A stretch of DNA of 64,000 nt from Cellulomonas taurus (GCF_012931845.1 NZ_CP051884.1:2418001-2482000); one strand, 5' to 3'; shown: positions 33,024 through 41,897, numbered from the stretch's first letter. The notes: generated by a model not told the origin, from the sequence alone. Translations and numbers: made by a program.

Positions 33024-33446
33024 TCAGCTAGCTGCCCCCGCGATGTTCACCAACCAGGTCACCCCGAACCGGTCGATCAGCATCCCGAACGCGTCCCCCC
33101 ACGGCGCCACGGTCAGCGGCTCGATCGAGGTCGACCCCTCGGACAGCTTCTCCCAGTACCCGCGCAGCTCGGCATCGGAGTCGGCGTCGCCGCTCAGCGA
33201 CACCGAGATGGCGCCACCCGGGGTGTAGTCCATCGAGTTCGGGGTGTCCGCGGCCATCAGCACCAGCCCGTTCGACCCGACCAGCTGCGAGTGCATGATC
33301 TTGTCCTGCTCGTCGGGGTCCTGGCTGACGCCGAACTCGGCGAACGTGCTGCGGGTCAGCTCACCGCCGAACACCGACTGGTAGAAGTCCATCGCCTCCC
33401 GCGCGTTGTCGCGGAAGCTCAGATACGGGGCGAGGCGCGTGGGCAT
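33024..33446 (-). CDS. VOC-superfamily protein, PhnB-like
   Basis: A 140-residue protein of the vicinal-oxygen-chelate fold, subgroup PhnB/3-demethylubiquinone-like. It shows LSFRDNAREAMDFYQSVFGGEL, a central HSQL strand and the end WGDAFGMLIDRFGVTWLVNI. The canonical metal ligands are only partly kept (H near 54), as usual in this subgroup, so enzymatic activity is uncertain. ATG at 33446 has AAGGAG six bases upstream; eight more codons are open before it. Confidence 0.88.
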   Translation of the reverse strand: MPTRLAPYLSFRDNAREAMDFYQSVFGGELTRSTFAEFGVSQDPDEQDKIMHSQLVGSNGLVLMAADTPNSMDYTPGGAISVSLSGDADSDAELRGYWEKLSEGSTSIEPLTVAPWGDAFGMLIDRFGVTWLVNIAGAAS

Positions 33447-33515
33447 GACCGGCTCCTTCGACGACGCCATGTGACACAGCTCACTGTCCAGCCGCGCCCG
33501 GTCGCCGTCAAGGGC

Positions 33516-34418
33516 TCAGACCAGGTCCAGCGCCGACGCCGCCGCCAGCAGCTCGTCCACCACCGCCGCCACCGCGGGACCGGGTTCACGTCGGGTCGCC
33601 CGGTGCCGCGCCACCAGCCGCCGGGACCCGAGACCCGGCACCGTCGCCACGGTGACCTGCTCCGGCAGGTCGCCCTGCAACGCCAGCGCGGGCAGCATCC
33701 CGATCCCCTGCCCGGCGGCGACCAGCGACAGCGCCACGTCGAAGTCGTAGTAGACGTGCCGGACCGTCATCGGTGCCACCGATGCGGCGATCCGGCCCAG
33801 CGCGCGCGCCGCCGCCGTCCCGGGCTCGGCGCCCAGCCAGGTCGCTCCGGCCAGGTCGCTCAACTGGGTCGGGGTCGCCACGGCAGGGGGCAGCACCGCC
33901 CGCCACGGCTCCTCCAACAGCACCACGTCCCGCTGTCCGCGCGGGACGTGACTGTCCGCGTCCTCGTCCCGCTCCAGCAGCACGATGTCGGCGTCACCCT
34001 CACGCAGCCGCCGCAGCGACTCCGCCGGCTCGCGCTCCTCGATCACCAGATCGATGCCCGGATGGCGTTCGGCGATCACCGCCAGCGCCGGAGCGATCAC
34101 GGTTCGGATCGCGGTCTGGAACCCCGCCACCGTCACCCGGCCGGAGAGTTCCCCCTCCATCGCCGCCAGCGACTTGCGCGCCTCGACCAGCTCCGCCTCG
34201 ATCCGTTCGGCCGCCTCGGCCAGGATCCGGCCCGCCGCCGTCAACGTCGCCCCGCGCGGCCCCCGGTCCAGCACCGCGACACCTTCTTCGGCCTCGAGGC
34301 GCTGAATCTGCTGTGACACGGCGGAGGGCGTGACATGAAGCAGATCCGCCGCTGCCAGCACCCCACCTGCCCGGTGCACTGCCAGCAGGACAGCAAGTCT
34401 TCGCGGGTCCGTTGCCAA
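33516..34418 (-). CDS. LysR-family transcriptional regulator
   Basis: A 300-residue regulator: winged helix-turn-helix at 5-63 (VHRAGGVLAAADLLHVTPSAVSQQIQRLEAEEG), linker helix, and a two-lobed effector domain from about 90. The start is TTG at 34418, supported by AAGGAG seven bases upstream and by the position of the helix-turn-helix. It is divergent from the small membrane protein at 34581, a common LysR target arrangement. The shared gap is comparatively AT-rich. The inducer is unknown. Confidence 0.92.
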   Translation of the reverse strand: MATDPRRLAVLLAVHRAGGVLAAADLLHVTPSAVSQQIQRLEAEEGVAVLDRGPRGATLTAAGRILAEAAERIEAELVEARKSLAAMEGELSGRVTVAGFQTAIRTVIAPALAVIAERHPGIDLVIEEREPAESLRRLREGDADIVLLERDEDADSHVPRGQRDVVLLEEPWRAVLPPAVATPTQLSDLAGATWLGAEPGTAAARALGRIAASVAPMTVRHVYYDFDVALSLVAAGQGIGMLPALALQGDLPEQVTVATVPGLGSRRLVARHRATRREPGPAVAAVVDELLAAASALDLV

Positions 34419-34580
34419 CGCTTTACTCCTTAAGCTCCGCTACATCCCTGGTCCAACTTTGTTCGATTGTGCTGAAGCGCGCAAGCGGTCAAACTCGTGG
34501 TGTCGCACCGGCTCCGGGTCGGATCGCACGGGCGACTCCCCCCACCCCTCAGCCGCTTTCGTCATGCCCGGAGAACGCCC

Positions 34581-34949
34581 ATGTCCGCAGTCATCACCGC
34601 CCTCGGATGGGTCGGCGCGGTCACCTGCCTGATCGCCTACGTCTTCGTCACCCGCGGCACGTGGGCCCCCACCTCCGGTCGTTACCAGCTCGCCAACGTG
34701 ATCAGCGGCCTGTTCATGGGCCTGGTCGCCGCGTCCTCCGGGGTGTGGCCCTCCGTGCTGACCAACGTGGTGTGGATGGTCGTCGGGGCGCACGCCGTGA
34801 TGGTGGTGCTGCGGGCGCGTCGGCAGCGGGCCCGCGACCGGGCGGCGGCGGGCGCGATGATCCCGACCCAGGCGGCCGCACCGGCGATGGAGTCGACGCC
34901 GGTCGGGCTGGTCGCGGACGCGGCTCCGGTGGGGCTTGCGGCGGCCTGA
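34581..34949 (+). CDS. Small integral membrane protein, CBU_0592-like
   Basis: A 122-residue protein with three predicted helices: ALGWVGAVTCLIAYVFVT, the segment around NVISGLFMGLVAASSG and NVVWMVVGAHAVMVVL. The motif TSGRYQLANVI between helices 1 and 2 is typical of the CBU_0592 family, whose function is unknown. An Ala/Pro-rich cytoplasmic tail follows. ATG at 34581 has GGAGA seven bases upstream. It is divergent from a LysR gene that may control it. Confidence 0.82.
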   Translation: MSAVITALGWVGAVTCLIAYVFVTRGTWAPTSGRYQLANVISGLFMGLVAASSGVWPSVLTNVVWMVVGAHAVMVVLRARRQRARDRAAAGAMIPTQAAAPAMESTPVGLVADAAPVGLAAA

Positions 34950-34962
34950 CCGGCTCCCGCTT

Positions 34963-35256
34963 CTAGAAGTCCACCAGCCGCAGCGTCACCCGCACCGGCC
35001 CACCCAACGACAACCCTTCCGCGTCCCGCACCACCCGCTTGATCGGCAGCCAATAGCCGTCCTCACCCGGGAAGATCGACGTGCGCCAGGCGGTCCCGCC
35101 GACAGTCACGTCCACCCGCACCGATCCGAACCCCCGCGTGCGGCCCTCGGCGCGGTCGAGGATCCGGTCCGACTCCTCTTCGGGCACTGTGACGAACGTC
35201 CACAGGTCGGGTCGCGCGTCCCACTTCCACAGGGGCGCGGTGAAGGTCAGGTGCAT
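34963..35256 (-). CDS. DUF1905-domain protein
   Basis: A 97-residue protein covering one DUF1905 domain, a small beta-barrel: MHLTFTAPLWKWDARPDLWTFV-type start, GFGSVRVDVTVGGTAWRTSIFP in the middle and VRVTLRLVDF at the end. Family members occur alone or fused to YdeI-like domains; function is not established. Its end nearly abuts the end of the convergent small membrane protein gene. Confidence 0.85.
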   Translation of the reverse strand: MHLTFTAPLWKWDARPDLWTFVTVPEEESDRILDRAEGRTRGFGSVRVDVTVGGTAWRTSIFPGEDGYWLPIKRVVRDAEGLSLGGPVRVTLRLVDF

Positions 35257-35311
35257 GGGGCCATGCTGCCCGAGTGAACCGACAGTGCGGCGCAGTCGTC
35301 CCGCACTGCCC

Positions 35312-36811
35312 CTAGCCGCGCACGCGTTCGCCCGAATCCTGCGCCAACTCGCCCTTCAGCGAGACGCCCGGCCGCATGTGGAGCCGACCCGTCATCCGGG
35401 CACGTGAACGGTCGACCATGGACGGACCTGAACGAGTATCGGTCAGAGAAACCGCCGAAAGCACGGCGTCGCACAAGGACACGGTCCCACCGACGCTCGC
35501 ACCAGAGGCCTTGACCGTCGCGCCAATCTCGGCGTGATCGAGCACGACGTCCTTCCCACACGTTGCGCCCGCGAGTTGCACCCCGCCAACGACCTGCACC
35601 GAGCTCAGGTCCACGACCCCAGCGATCGAGGCACCGCCAAGAGTGATGGCCCCGAAGACACGGGAGTCCTTCATCACCAAGTCGCCACCTACATTCAAGC
35701 CCGAAAGTTGCGCCACCACGGGCTGACCGAGATTGCGCATGCCCGCCATCTTCAGATCACCATGGCATCGGGCGTCATCGAACCGAAGCTCGCGACCCCA
35801 CGTTGTTCCGTTGAACGAGGCGACACCTTCGAACGCCGTACGCGCGAACCATGATCGATCGACGAACCTCGCTTCATCGAACCAGGCCGCCTTGTAGAAG
35901 GTCGCGTCGGAGAAGGACGAATCCGATTCGATGGTGGCGCCGACTAGCGTCACCGCGCCGTGAAAACGCGTCCCGTTTGCGCGGATACGCAGCCGGACGC
36001 CACGGAAGTCAAGGTCTTCGACGTCCGCGCCGGAGAGGTCAACCGTGTACACGGTGTCGCCCGCGTCGTCAGCGGGAGGGAGTAGGCGTCGCATCGCCCG
36101 CAGTGCAGCTTCCTGCACGATGTCGTCCCGGTTGCGCGCCCGGGGACGGGCCACCCGCGTCCGCGTCCGGACGACGGCGGGGATCCGGATGACCGCGCCG
36201 AGGATGTCCAGCACCGCTTGGGTACGATCGGGTTCGAGCGTGGCGAGATCGCGAAGCATCTCGATCGCACCGATGCGTGCTGCGTCCCCCTCCTCCTTCA
36301 GCATGGACACTGCCTGGCCGAAGCGCTGGTCATCGAGTCGGCGGCGTTCCATCGCCAGCTGGCTTCGATCGTGATCACGCCTGATGTTGGACAGCCACAG
36401 CGTGATCGCTCCGCCGATGACAGCGGCACACACCGAGGCAGCCTGCACCGCCTGACTCGATCGGGACGCGGCACGACCCGCCACCTCGGGAGTCGTCACG
36501 AAGACGAAGATGCCGACCGCCACTGCCACGACGATCGTGGCGATGATCGCGACCGCGACGGCGAGTCCTGCGGTCATGCGCCGACGATTCCGCCCGGCCA
36601 GAGACCGTCGCCAAGAAACGATCTGCGTGCCGATCAGTGTGGCCGATCCTGCCCCGACCGCAACCGCAACGAGCGTCAACCAAGAGTCGATGGAGTCCCG
36701 TTCCGCGAGAACCCAGGCGGCACTTACCAGCAGCAGCGCTGCCGGGATGACGATCCTCCTCAGCCGGCGATCTCCGAACACGGACGTGGGCGCAAATATC
36801 TGACCAGGCAC
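35312..36811 (-). CDS. Pentapeptide-repeat membrane protein
   Basis: About 499 residues. Four hydrophobic helices (VIPAALLLVSAAWVLA; LTLVAVAVGAGSATLIG; LAVAVAIIATIVVAVAVGIFVFV; AVQAASVCAAVIGGAITLWL) precede a linker RRRLDDQRFGQAVSMLKEEGDAARIGAIEMLRDLA, typical of actinobacterial pentapeptide proteins. The C-terminal half holds A(D/T)xxx repeats (SGADVEDLDFRGVRL, FSDATFYKAAWFDEARFVDRSWF, FDDARCHGDLKMAGM) that fold as a right-handed square beta-helix. GTG at 36811 is preferred; the frame extends to 36925, overlapping the neighbour. Its lower GC content and codon use stand out, suggesting acquisition by transfer. Function unknown. Confidence 0.85.
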   Translation of the reverse strand: MPGQIFAPTSVFGDRRLRRIVIPAALLLVSAAWVLAERDSIDSWLTLVAVAVGAGSATLIGTQIVSWRRSLAGRNRRRMTAGLAVAVAIIATIVVAVAVGIFVFVTTPEVAGRAASRSSQAVQAASVCAAVIGGAITLWLSNIRRDHDRSQLAMERRRLDDQRFGQAVSMLKEEGDAARIGAIEMLRDLATLEPDRTQAVLDILGAVIRIPAVVRTRTRVARPRARNRDDIVQEAALRAMRRLLPPADDAGDTVYTVDLSGADVEDLDFRGVRLRIRANGTRFHGAVTLVGATIESDSSFSDATFYKAAWFDEARFVDRSWFARTAFEGVASFNGTTWGRELRFDDARCHGDLKMAGMRNLGQPVVAQLSGLNVGGDLVMKDSRVFGAITLGGASIAGVVDLSSVQVVGGVQLAGATCGKDVVLDHAEIGATVKASGASVGGTVSLCDAVLSAVSLTDTRSGPSMVDRSRARMTGRLHMRPGVSLKGELAQDSGERVRG

Positions 36812-36893
36812 GCCCTTACTCTTGCGCGATTCGATAACCGGGCACTGCAATGTGCGCCACCTGGGTGACCCGCGCGTGTCGCGCTCTCGGAAG

Positions 36894-38576
36894 CTAGAAC
36901 CGCCGCCGCCCCGCCCACACCGCATGCCCCAACGGCAGCACCGACGCGAGCATCAACCCGGTCCCCCACCCCGGCGCGTCCACTCGGAGCACCGCCCCCG
37001 CGACGATCAGCCCGACGAAGACCACCGCCGACACCACCCGCCCGACAGCCCGTTCGACCGCGGCGATCCGCCGCTCGGCGGCCGGCGCGGCGACCGACAG
37101 CCGCCCCTGTTCGGCCTGCCGCAGCACGCTGTCCATCCGGCTCGGCAGACCGGCGATCACCGAGGCTGTGGCCAACGCCCGCCGGCCGAGGTCCTGGACG
37201 GTGCGCCCACCCTCGTCCCGGACCAGCGTCCCGGCATAGGGCTCGACGGCCTCCCACATGTTGAACGTGGGGTTCAGCGTGCTGCACACGCCGGACACCA
37301 GGGAGATCGCCCGGATGATCAGCAGGAAGTTCTCCGGCAGCTGCACCGGCAGGGTGCGCAGGGTGTCCCCGAACTCGTCGGCGAAGGCTGCCATCTCGCG
37401 CCGGTCGACCACTGCCAGCTCGGAGACCGCCATGCCGCCGAACCGGTCGAAGAGCTCGGTCATCGCCCGCTCCAGTCCGGCGGTGTCGGCGGTGGGCAGC
37501 AGCACACCGATCCGCTGGATCCCGGCGACCATGCCCCGGGCGTCCCGGGCGACGATCGCGATCACGACCTCCCGCAGGCCGGCGCGCAGGGTGTCCGGGA
37601 TCTCGCCCATCATCCCGAAGTCGACGAATGTCAGCGTCCAGTCCGGGTCGCCCGGTGTGACGAACATGTTGCCGGGATGCGGGTCGGCGTGGAAGAAGCC
37701 GTGCACGAACAACTGCTCGAAGGTGACCCGCGCGAGCTCGTCGGCGACCGCGTTCGGGTCGATCCCCGCTGCGCGCAGCCGGTCCAGGTCGGAGATCTTG
37801 ATCGCGCTGACGTCTTCCAGCGTGAGCACCCGTCCGGCCGTCCGCTCCCACGCGACCCGGGGCGTGGCGACCCGGGCGTCGTCGGCGAATCCGTCCCCGA
37901 ACCGCTCGGCGCTGCCCGCCTCGTGCAGGTAGTCGATTTCCAGCAGGCTGGTGGTGGCGAACTCCTCGACGATCGCGGGCGCGTCGACCCGGGAGGACAC
38001 GAACCGCACCCGGCTCAGCCACCCGGCGATCTTCCGCAGCGCCGCCAGGTCGATCCGCACGATGGTGTCGATCCCCGGCCGCTGCACCTTGACGATCACG
38101 TCGCCGAACCCGGCGTCCTCGGCCAACGCCGTCGACAGCCGGGCACGGTGCGCCTGGCCGAGCGACGCCGCCGCCACCGGCTCCGGGTCGAAGGCGGCGA
38201 AGGCCCGCTCCAACGGCACTCCGAGGTCCTGCTCGGCCACCCTCCGGATGCCGTCGAAAGGCACCGCGGGCACCTCGTCCTGCAACCCGTCCAGCTCGGC
38301 GGTGATCTCCGGCGGCAGCACGTCCAACCGGGTCGACATGAACTGCCCGACCTTGATCATCAGCCCGCCGAGCTCCAGCGCCAGCCCGTGGAACCGCCGG
38401 GCGAACCGCCGCAGGCGCTCGGTGCGGCCCCGGTCGGACAGTCCTTGCAGCCCGAACCGGGGCAGCACGAGCTCGAACCACCACTCGACCACCATGAATC
38501 GCGCGGCGAACCGTACGATCCGCCGATACCGAGCCTGCGCCTCGCGCGCCGTCAGCTCGCGGTGCCTTACCGGCAT
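36894..38576 (-). CDS. ABC1/AarF/UbiB-type atypical kinase
   Basis: A 560-residue protein-kinase-like enzyme. The ADCK signature KVGQFMSTR (KxGQ) in the N-terminal extension is followed by the Ala-rich nucleotide loop AAASLGQAH, VIVKVQRPG with the invariant Lys, the catalytic FFHADPHPGN and the metal-binding VDFGMMG. Two C-terminal helices (VVSAVVFVGLIVAGAVL and GLMLASVLPLGHAVWAG) anchor it in the membrane. Such proteins support isoprenoid quinone or lipid metabolism; actinobacteria use menaquinone, so the target is uncertain. ATG at 38576 follows the PadR stop by three bases, giving a two-gene operon. Confidence 0.92.
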   Translation of the reverse strand: MPVRHRELTAREAQARYRRIVRFAARFMVVEWWFELVLPRFGLQGLSDRGRTERLRRFARRFHGLALELGGLMIKVGQFMSTRLDVLPPEITAELDGLQDEVPAVPFDGIRRVAEQDLGVPLERAFAAFDPEPVAAASLGQAHRARLSTALAEDAGFGDVIVKVQRPGIDTIVRIDLAALRKIAGWLSRVRFVSSRVDAPAIVEEFATTSLLEIDYLHEAGSAERFGDGFADDARVATPRVAWERTAGRVLTLEDVSAIKISDLDRLRAAGIDPNAVADELARVTFEQLFVHGFFHADPHPGNMFVTPGDPDWTLTFVDFGMMGEIPDTLRAGLREVVIAIVARDARGMVAGIQRIGVLLPTADTAGLERAMTELFDRFGGMAVSELAVVDRREMAAFADEFGDTLRTLPVQLPENFLLIIRAISLVSGVCSTLNPTFNMWEAVEPYAGTLVRDEGGRTVQDLGRRALATASVIAGLPSRMDSVLRQAEQGRLSVAAPAAERRIAAVERAVGRVVSAVVFVGLIVAGAVLRVDAPGWGTGLMLASVLPLGHAVWAGRRRF

Positions 38577-38579
38577 CCC

Positions 38580-39107
38580 TTAGCCCTCGGCGAGGATCGT
38601 GTAGATCTTCCGGCGGGCGTCGTTCACCACCTGCACCGCCTGGTCGATCTGCTCCGGTGTCGCGTCGTGCCCGAACTGGGTCAGCGCCTGCGCCAGCTTC
38701 ACCCCCGCCTTCGGCAGCGCCGACGCGCGCTCGGCATTCTTGCTCTGCGCCGACTCCCACGGGGCCGAGTCCGCGTCGGCGGCGGCAGCCCTGCCCGCCT
38801 CGGTCAGCGCGTAGGTCTTCTTCTCCCCGAGCGTCTCGACCCGGACCAGCCCCTCGTCGGCCAGCAGCTGCAGCGTCGGGTACACCGATCCCGGGCTGGG
38901 CCGCCAGGTGCCGCCGCTGCGCTTCTCGATCTCGCTGATCAGCTGGTAGCCGTGCATCGGCTCCTCGGCCAGCAGCGCCAGGATCGCGGTGCGGACGTCA
39001 CCACGCGCGCGGCGGGTCTGTCCGGGACGGTGCTCCAACATCTCGCGGGCGCCCTCGACCATCTCGCGCAGGCCGGAGCTGAGTCGGTCCGTGGTGAACC
39101 CTTGCAT
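38580..39107 (-). CDS. PadR-family transcriptional regulator
   Basis: A 175-residue repressor with the PadR winged helix: ILALLAEEPMHGYQLISEIEKRSGGTWRPSPGSVYPTLQLLADEGLV, then the wing TYALTEAGR, and a C-terminal helical part for dimerisation. ATG at 39107 has GGGAGG six bases upstream. It precedes the AarF-like kinase gene by three bases and probably represses both through the AT-rich palindromes just upstream. PadR proteins respond to phenolics or other small hydrophobic molecules; the ligand here is unknown. Confidence 0.93.
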   Translation of the reverse strand: MQGFTTDRLSSGLREMVEGAREMLEHRPGQTRRARGDVRTAILALLAEEPMHGYQLISEIEKRSGGTWRPSPGSVYPTLQLLADEGLVRVETLGEKKTYALTEAGRAAAADADSAPWESAQSKNAERASALPKAGVKLAQALTQFGHDATPEQIDQAVQVVNDARRKIYTILAEG

Positions 39108-39124
39108 GGCAACCTCCCGAGGTA

Positions 39125-39145
39125 GCGATACGTACCGATATATCG
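39125..39145. promoter_or_regulatory. Probable PadR operator/promoter
   Basis: An AT-rich patch with nested palindromes, TACGTA (39129-39134) and CGATATATCG (39136-39145), 20-40 bases upstream of the PadR start. It stands out in a region of about 70 percent GC and fits the ATAT-N-ATAT-like sites of PadR proteins and a sigma-70 -10 box. Confidence 0.6.
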
Positions 39146-39181
39146 TAAACCCGTGTACCGAAGCGCGCAGGGACGACAACG

Positions 39182-39209
39182 CCCCGGCCCGCACGATGGC
39201 GGACCGGGG
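39182..39209 (-). terminator. tmRNA terminator
   Basis: CCCCGGCCCGC (39182-39192) pairs with GCGGACCGGGG (39199-39209) with one mismatch and a 6-base loop, ten bases past the tmRNA 3' end. Confidence 0.7.
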
Positions 39210-39218
39210 CGCGGTCGA

Positions 39219-39586
39219 CAGTGGAGGTGGCGGGAATCGAACCCGCGTCCGATGACGTGGAACCAGGGCTTCTCCGGGCGCAGTCCGCAGCTGCTTTTCT
39301 CGGCCCCCACCATCACGCGGACAAGTAGTGGACGGGCCCAGTCATCTAAAAGTCCCCGCAGCCCCGATGACAAAGGCTACGAGCAGTGGCTCCCTAGATG
39401 ACGCCAGGAACTGAGACGGAAGCTAGCTCAGGCTGACGGACTTCGGGACTCGCTCAGGCGGCGAGGGCGAAGTCGGTGCGCTTGGAATCGGCACCTATAG
39501 GTTTGCATGGAGCGTTGACGAGATGACCATGCATCCTCGGCCCGCTTCCCCTGGATCGACGATCACCGTCGAAACCGATCACCCCC
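39219..39586 (-). ncRNA. ssrA: Transfer-messenger RNA (tmRNA)
   Basis: The 5' end GGGGGTGATCGGTTTCGACGG and the 3' end GGGTTCGATTCCCGCC-ACCTCC form the tRNA-like domain: GGGGGTG pairs with CACCTCC (one G-U pair), with a T-arm and the loop TTCGATT. The CCA end is not encoded. The tag frame at 39454-39492 reads ADSKRTDFALAA followed by TGA, starting at the resume codon GCC; the ALAA end directs ClpXP. tmRNA with SmpB frees stalled ribosomes and tags the unfinished protein. smpB lies 4 kb to the right. The outer ends are accurate to a few bases. Confidence 0.96.
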
Positions 39587-39782
39587 TGTGAAGTTGTCAA
39601 GCACCACGCGAACGCGGCACGGACAGTCTACGGCTCCAACCACGTGGTGCGCACCGTGATTCCCGACGCGGCCACGCCCGCCGTGCGGACTCCTGACCGC
39701 GCCGTCCAGCCGGGGTTCCGGGTCGCGTCGCTCGCTCCGGGTCCGGCGTGCGATCCCCCACCCTCGGCGGGACGATGCCGCG

Positions 39783-40265
39783 ATGACGCATGATGCCGAC
39801 CCCACCGATGGCCGCCGGGAGACCGTCGACGAGCGGATGGACCGCAACTGGAACGAGCTGCTGCAGGAGCTCCGGGTGGCGCAGACCGGGGTGCAGATCC
39901 TGACCGGGTTCCTGCTGACGGTGCCCTTCCAGTCGCGGTTCACGGAGCTGGACGGGTATCAGCGGTCGGTGTGCCTGGTGCTGGTGGTGCTGGCGATCAC
40001 CGCGACGGCGCTGATCGTGGCGCCGGTGTCCCTGCATCGGGTGCTGTTCCGGCGGCACCGCAAGGAGTCGTTGGTGGCGCATGCCGACCGGTTGGCGCAG
40101 GCCGGGTTGGCGGCGCTGGCGCTGGTGTTGGGCGGGTCGGCGCTGCTGCTGTTCGACATCGTGCTGGGCCGGGCGGCGGGGGTGGTGGCCGGGGCGACGG
40201 TGCTGCTGGTGCTGGCGGTGCTGTGGGTGGTGGTCCCGGTCCGGTTGGCCCGGGCCGCGCGGTGA
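39783..40265 (+). CDS. DUF6328-family membrane protein
   Basis: A 160-residue membrane protein with a charged N-terminus (RMDRNWNELLQELRVAQTGVQILTGFLLTVPF) that is the hallmark of DUF6328, then about four helices ([71 protein letters not shown]). Between helices 2 and 3 it has FRRHRKESLVAHADRL. Function is unknown. The start is ATG at 39783, near an in-frame set of close ATGs in GATGACGCATGATG. It is alone on the plus strand between tmRNA and the ligase gene. Confidence 0.88.
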   Translation: MTHDADPTDGRRETVDERMDRNWNELLQELRVAQTGVQILTGFLLTVPFQSRFTELDGYQRSVCLVLVVLAITATALIVAPVSLHRVLFRRHRKESLVAHADRLAQAGLAALALVLGGSALLLFDIVLGRAAGVVAGATVLLVLAVLWVVVPVRLARAAR

Positions 40266-40331
40266 CCGACCCGCGACGGCGGTGACGGGCGCGGCGAGGT
40301 CGGGTCGCCCCTGATCGCACGCGGGGCCACG

Positions 40332-41399
40332 ATGTGCCCCATGGACCTGCCCGTGATGCCCCCGGTGAAGCCGATGCTGGCGAAGGCGGTGACCGCGATC
40401 CCGCCGGGCCACGTCGAGCCGAAGTGGGACGGCTTCCGCACGATCGTGTTCCGGGACGGCGACGAGGTGATCCTCGGCAGCCGCAACGAGAAGCCGATGA
40501 CCCGGTACTTCCCGGAGCTGGTGGAGTCGATCAAGGCGAACACCCCGGACCGGTGTGTGTTGGACGGGGAGATCGTGCTGGTCGCCGGCGACCGGTTGGA
40601 CTTCGACGCGCTGCAGCAGCGGATCCATCCGGCGGCGAGCCGGGTGCAGCTGCTGAGCGAGCAGACGCCGACGTCCTTCGTGGCCTTCGACCTGTTGGCG
40701 CTGGGCGACGAGGATCTGATGGGCACCCGGTTCGCCGAGCGGCGGTCGCGGCTGGTCGAGGCGCTGCACGACGCCGACGACCCGATCTTCCTCACCCCGG
40801 CGACCACCGACCCGGACGAGGCGCAGGACTGGTTCACCCGGTTCGAGGGTGCCGGGTTGGACGGGGTGGTCGCCAAGCCGCTCGACGGGATCTACCAGCC
40901 GGACAAACGGGCGATGTTCAAGGTGAAGCACCAGCGGACCGCCGACTGCGTGGTGGCGGGCTTCCGCTGGCACAAGACCGGTGACGTCCTCGGGTCGTTG
41001 CTGTTGGGGCTGTGGACCGAGGACGGCCGGTTGCAGCACGTCGGGGTCGCCGCGTCGTTCCCGATGGCCCGCCGCAAGGCGCTGGTCGAGGAGCTGGCGC
41101 CGTTGCGGACGGACGTGCAGGACCACCCGTGGTCGCAGTGGTCGGACCAAGCGGCGCACGAGGGGCAGCGGATGCCGGGGGCGGTGAGCCGGTGGAGCGG
41201 CGGGAAGGACCTGTCGTTCGTGCCGCTGCGACCGGAGCTGGTGGTCGAGGTGTCCTACGACCACATGGAGGGCGACCGGTTCCGGCACACCGCGCAGTTC
41301 CAGCGCTGGCGACCGGACCGCGACTCCGCCAGCTGCACCTACGCCCAGCTGGAGGAGCCGGTGCGCTTCGACCTGGCGGAGGTTCTGGGCCAGCATTGA
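40332..41399 (+). CDS. ligC: ATP-dependent DNA ligase, LigC type
   Basis: A 355-residue polynucleotide ligase. The adenylated lysine is K31 in VEPKWDGFR (motif I KxDGxR). Motif III follows as VAFDLLAL, motif IV as LDGVVAKPLDG and motif V as MFKVKHQRTADCVV. The C-terminal OB-fold domain begins near 210. It lacks the polymerase and nuclease domains of LigD and resembles mycobacterial LigC, an auxiliary ligase linked to base-excision and other repair, while replication uses NAD-dependent LigA. The start is ATG at 40332, with another ATG three codons later. No Ku gene is visible beside it. Confidence 0.92.
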   Translation: MCPMDLPVMPPVKPMLAKAVTAIPPGHVEPKWDGFRTIVFRDGDEVILGSRNEKPMTRYFPELVESIKANTPDRCVLDGEIVLVAGDRLDFDALQQRIHPAASRVQLLSEQTPTSFVAFDLLALGDEDLMGTRFAERRSRLVEALHDADDPIFLTPATTDPDEAQDWFTRFEGAGLDGVVAKPLDGIYQPDKRAMFKVKHQRTADCVVAGFRWHKTGDVLGSLLLGLWTEDGRLQHVGVAASFPMARRKALVEELAPLRTDVQDHPWSQWSDQAAHEGQRMPGAVSRWSGGKDLSFVPLRPELVVEVSYDHMEGDRFRHTAQFQRWRPDRDSASCTYAQLEEPVRFDLAEVLGQH

Positions 41400-41402
41400 G
41401 GC

Positions 41403-41897
41403 ATGCGCATCCGCTCGATCACCCCCGATGACGCCGACGCGGTGCGGGACATCTTCGCCGCCGGGATCGCGTCCGGGAACGCCACCTTCGAGGTCGCGCC
41501 GCCGAGTTGGGCCGACTGGGACGCCAAGCATCACCCGGACCTGCGCTACCTGGCCGTGGACGACGACGGCACCGCGCTTGGCTGGGTCTCCGGCACTCCG
41601 GTGTCGGCACGGGCCGCCTACGCGGGGGTGCAGGAGCTGGGGCTGTACGTGGCCGAGCATGCCCGGGGTCGTGGCATCGGCACCGCGCTGCTGCGCACCG
41701 CCGTCGAGCGTGCGCCGGGCCTGGGGTTGTGGACCTTGCAGTCGACGATCTTCCCGGAGAACACCGGCAGCCTGACCGTGCACCGTCGGCTGGGTTTCCG
41801 AGAGGTCGGCCGCCGCGAGCGGATCGCCTTGATGACGGTGGGACCGTCCGCCGGGCGGTGGCGGGACACCCTGCTGCTGGAACTGCGACTGGCGTGA
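41403..41897 (+). CDS. GNAT-family N-acetyltransferase
   Basis: A 164-residue acetyltransferase of the phosphinothricin-acetyltransferase-like group. The start IRSITPDDADAVRDIFAAGIASGNATFEVAPPSWADWD matches that group, the acetyl-CoA loop is HARGRGIGTALL, and NTGSLTVHRRLGFREVG is the C-terminal motif. It would acetylate an amino group of a small compound such as an amino-acid analogue. It begins three bases after the ligase stop, so they are co-transcribed. Confidence 0.9.
   Translation: MRIRSITPDDADAVRDIFAAGIASGNATFEVAPPSWADWDAKHHPDLRYLAVDDDGTALGWVSGTPVSARAAYAGVQELGLYVAEHARGRGIGTALLRTAVERAPGLGLWTLQSTIFPENTGSLTVHRRLGFREVGRRERIALMTVGPSAGRWRDTLLLELRLA

Noticed and set aside
39219-39260. A tRNA gene at GGTTCGATTCCCGCC on the minus strand
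   Set aside because: This T-arm belongs to the tRNA-like domain of tmRNA; no anticodon arm precedes it at tRNA distance, and the tag frame and 5' half are present.
40332-41399. A bacterial Ku/LigD end-joining locus
   Set aside because: The ligase lacks polymerase and nuclease domains and no Ku gene is adjacent, so it fits stand-alone LigC.
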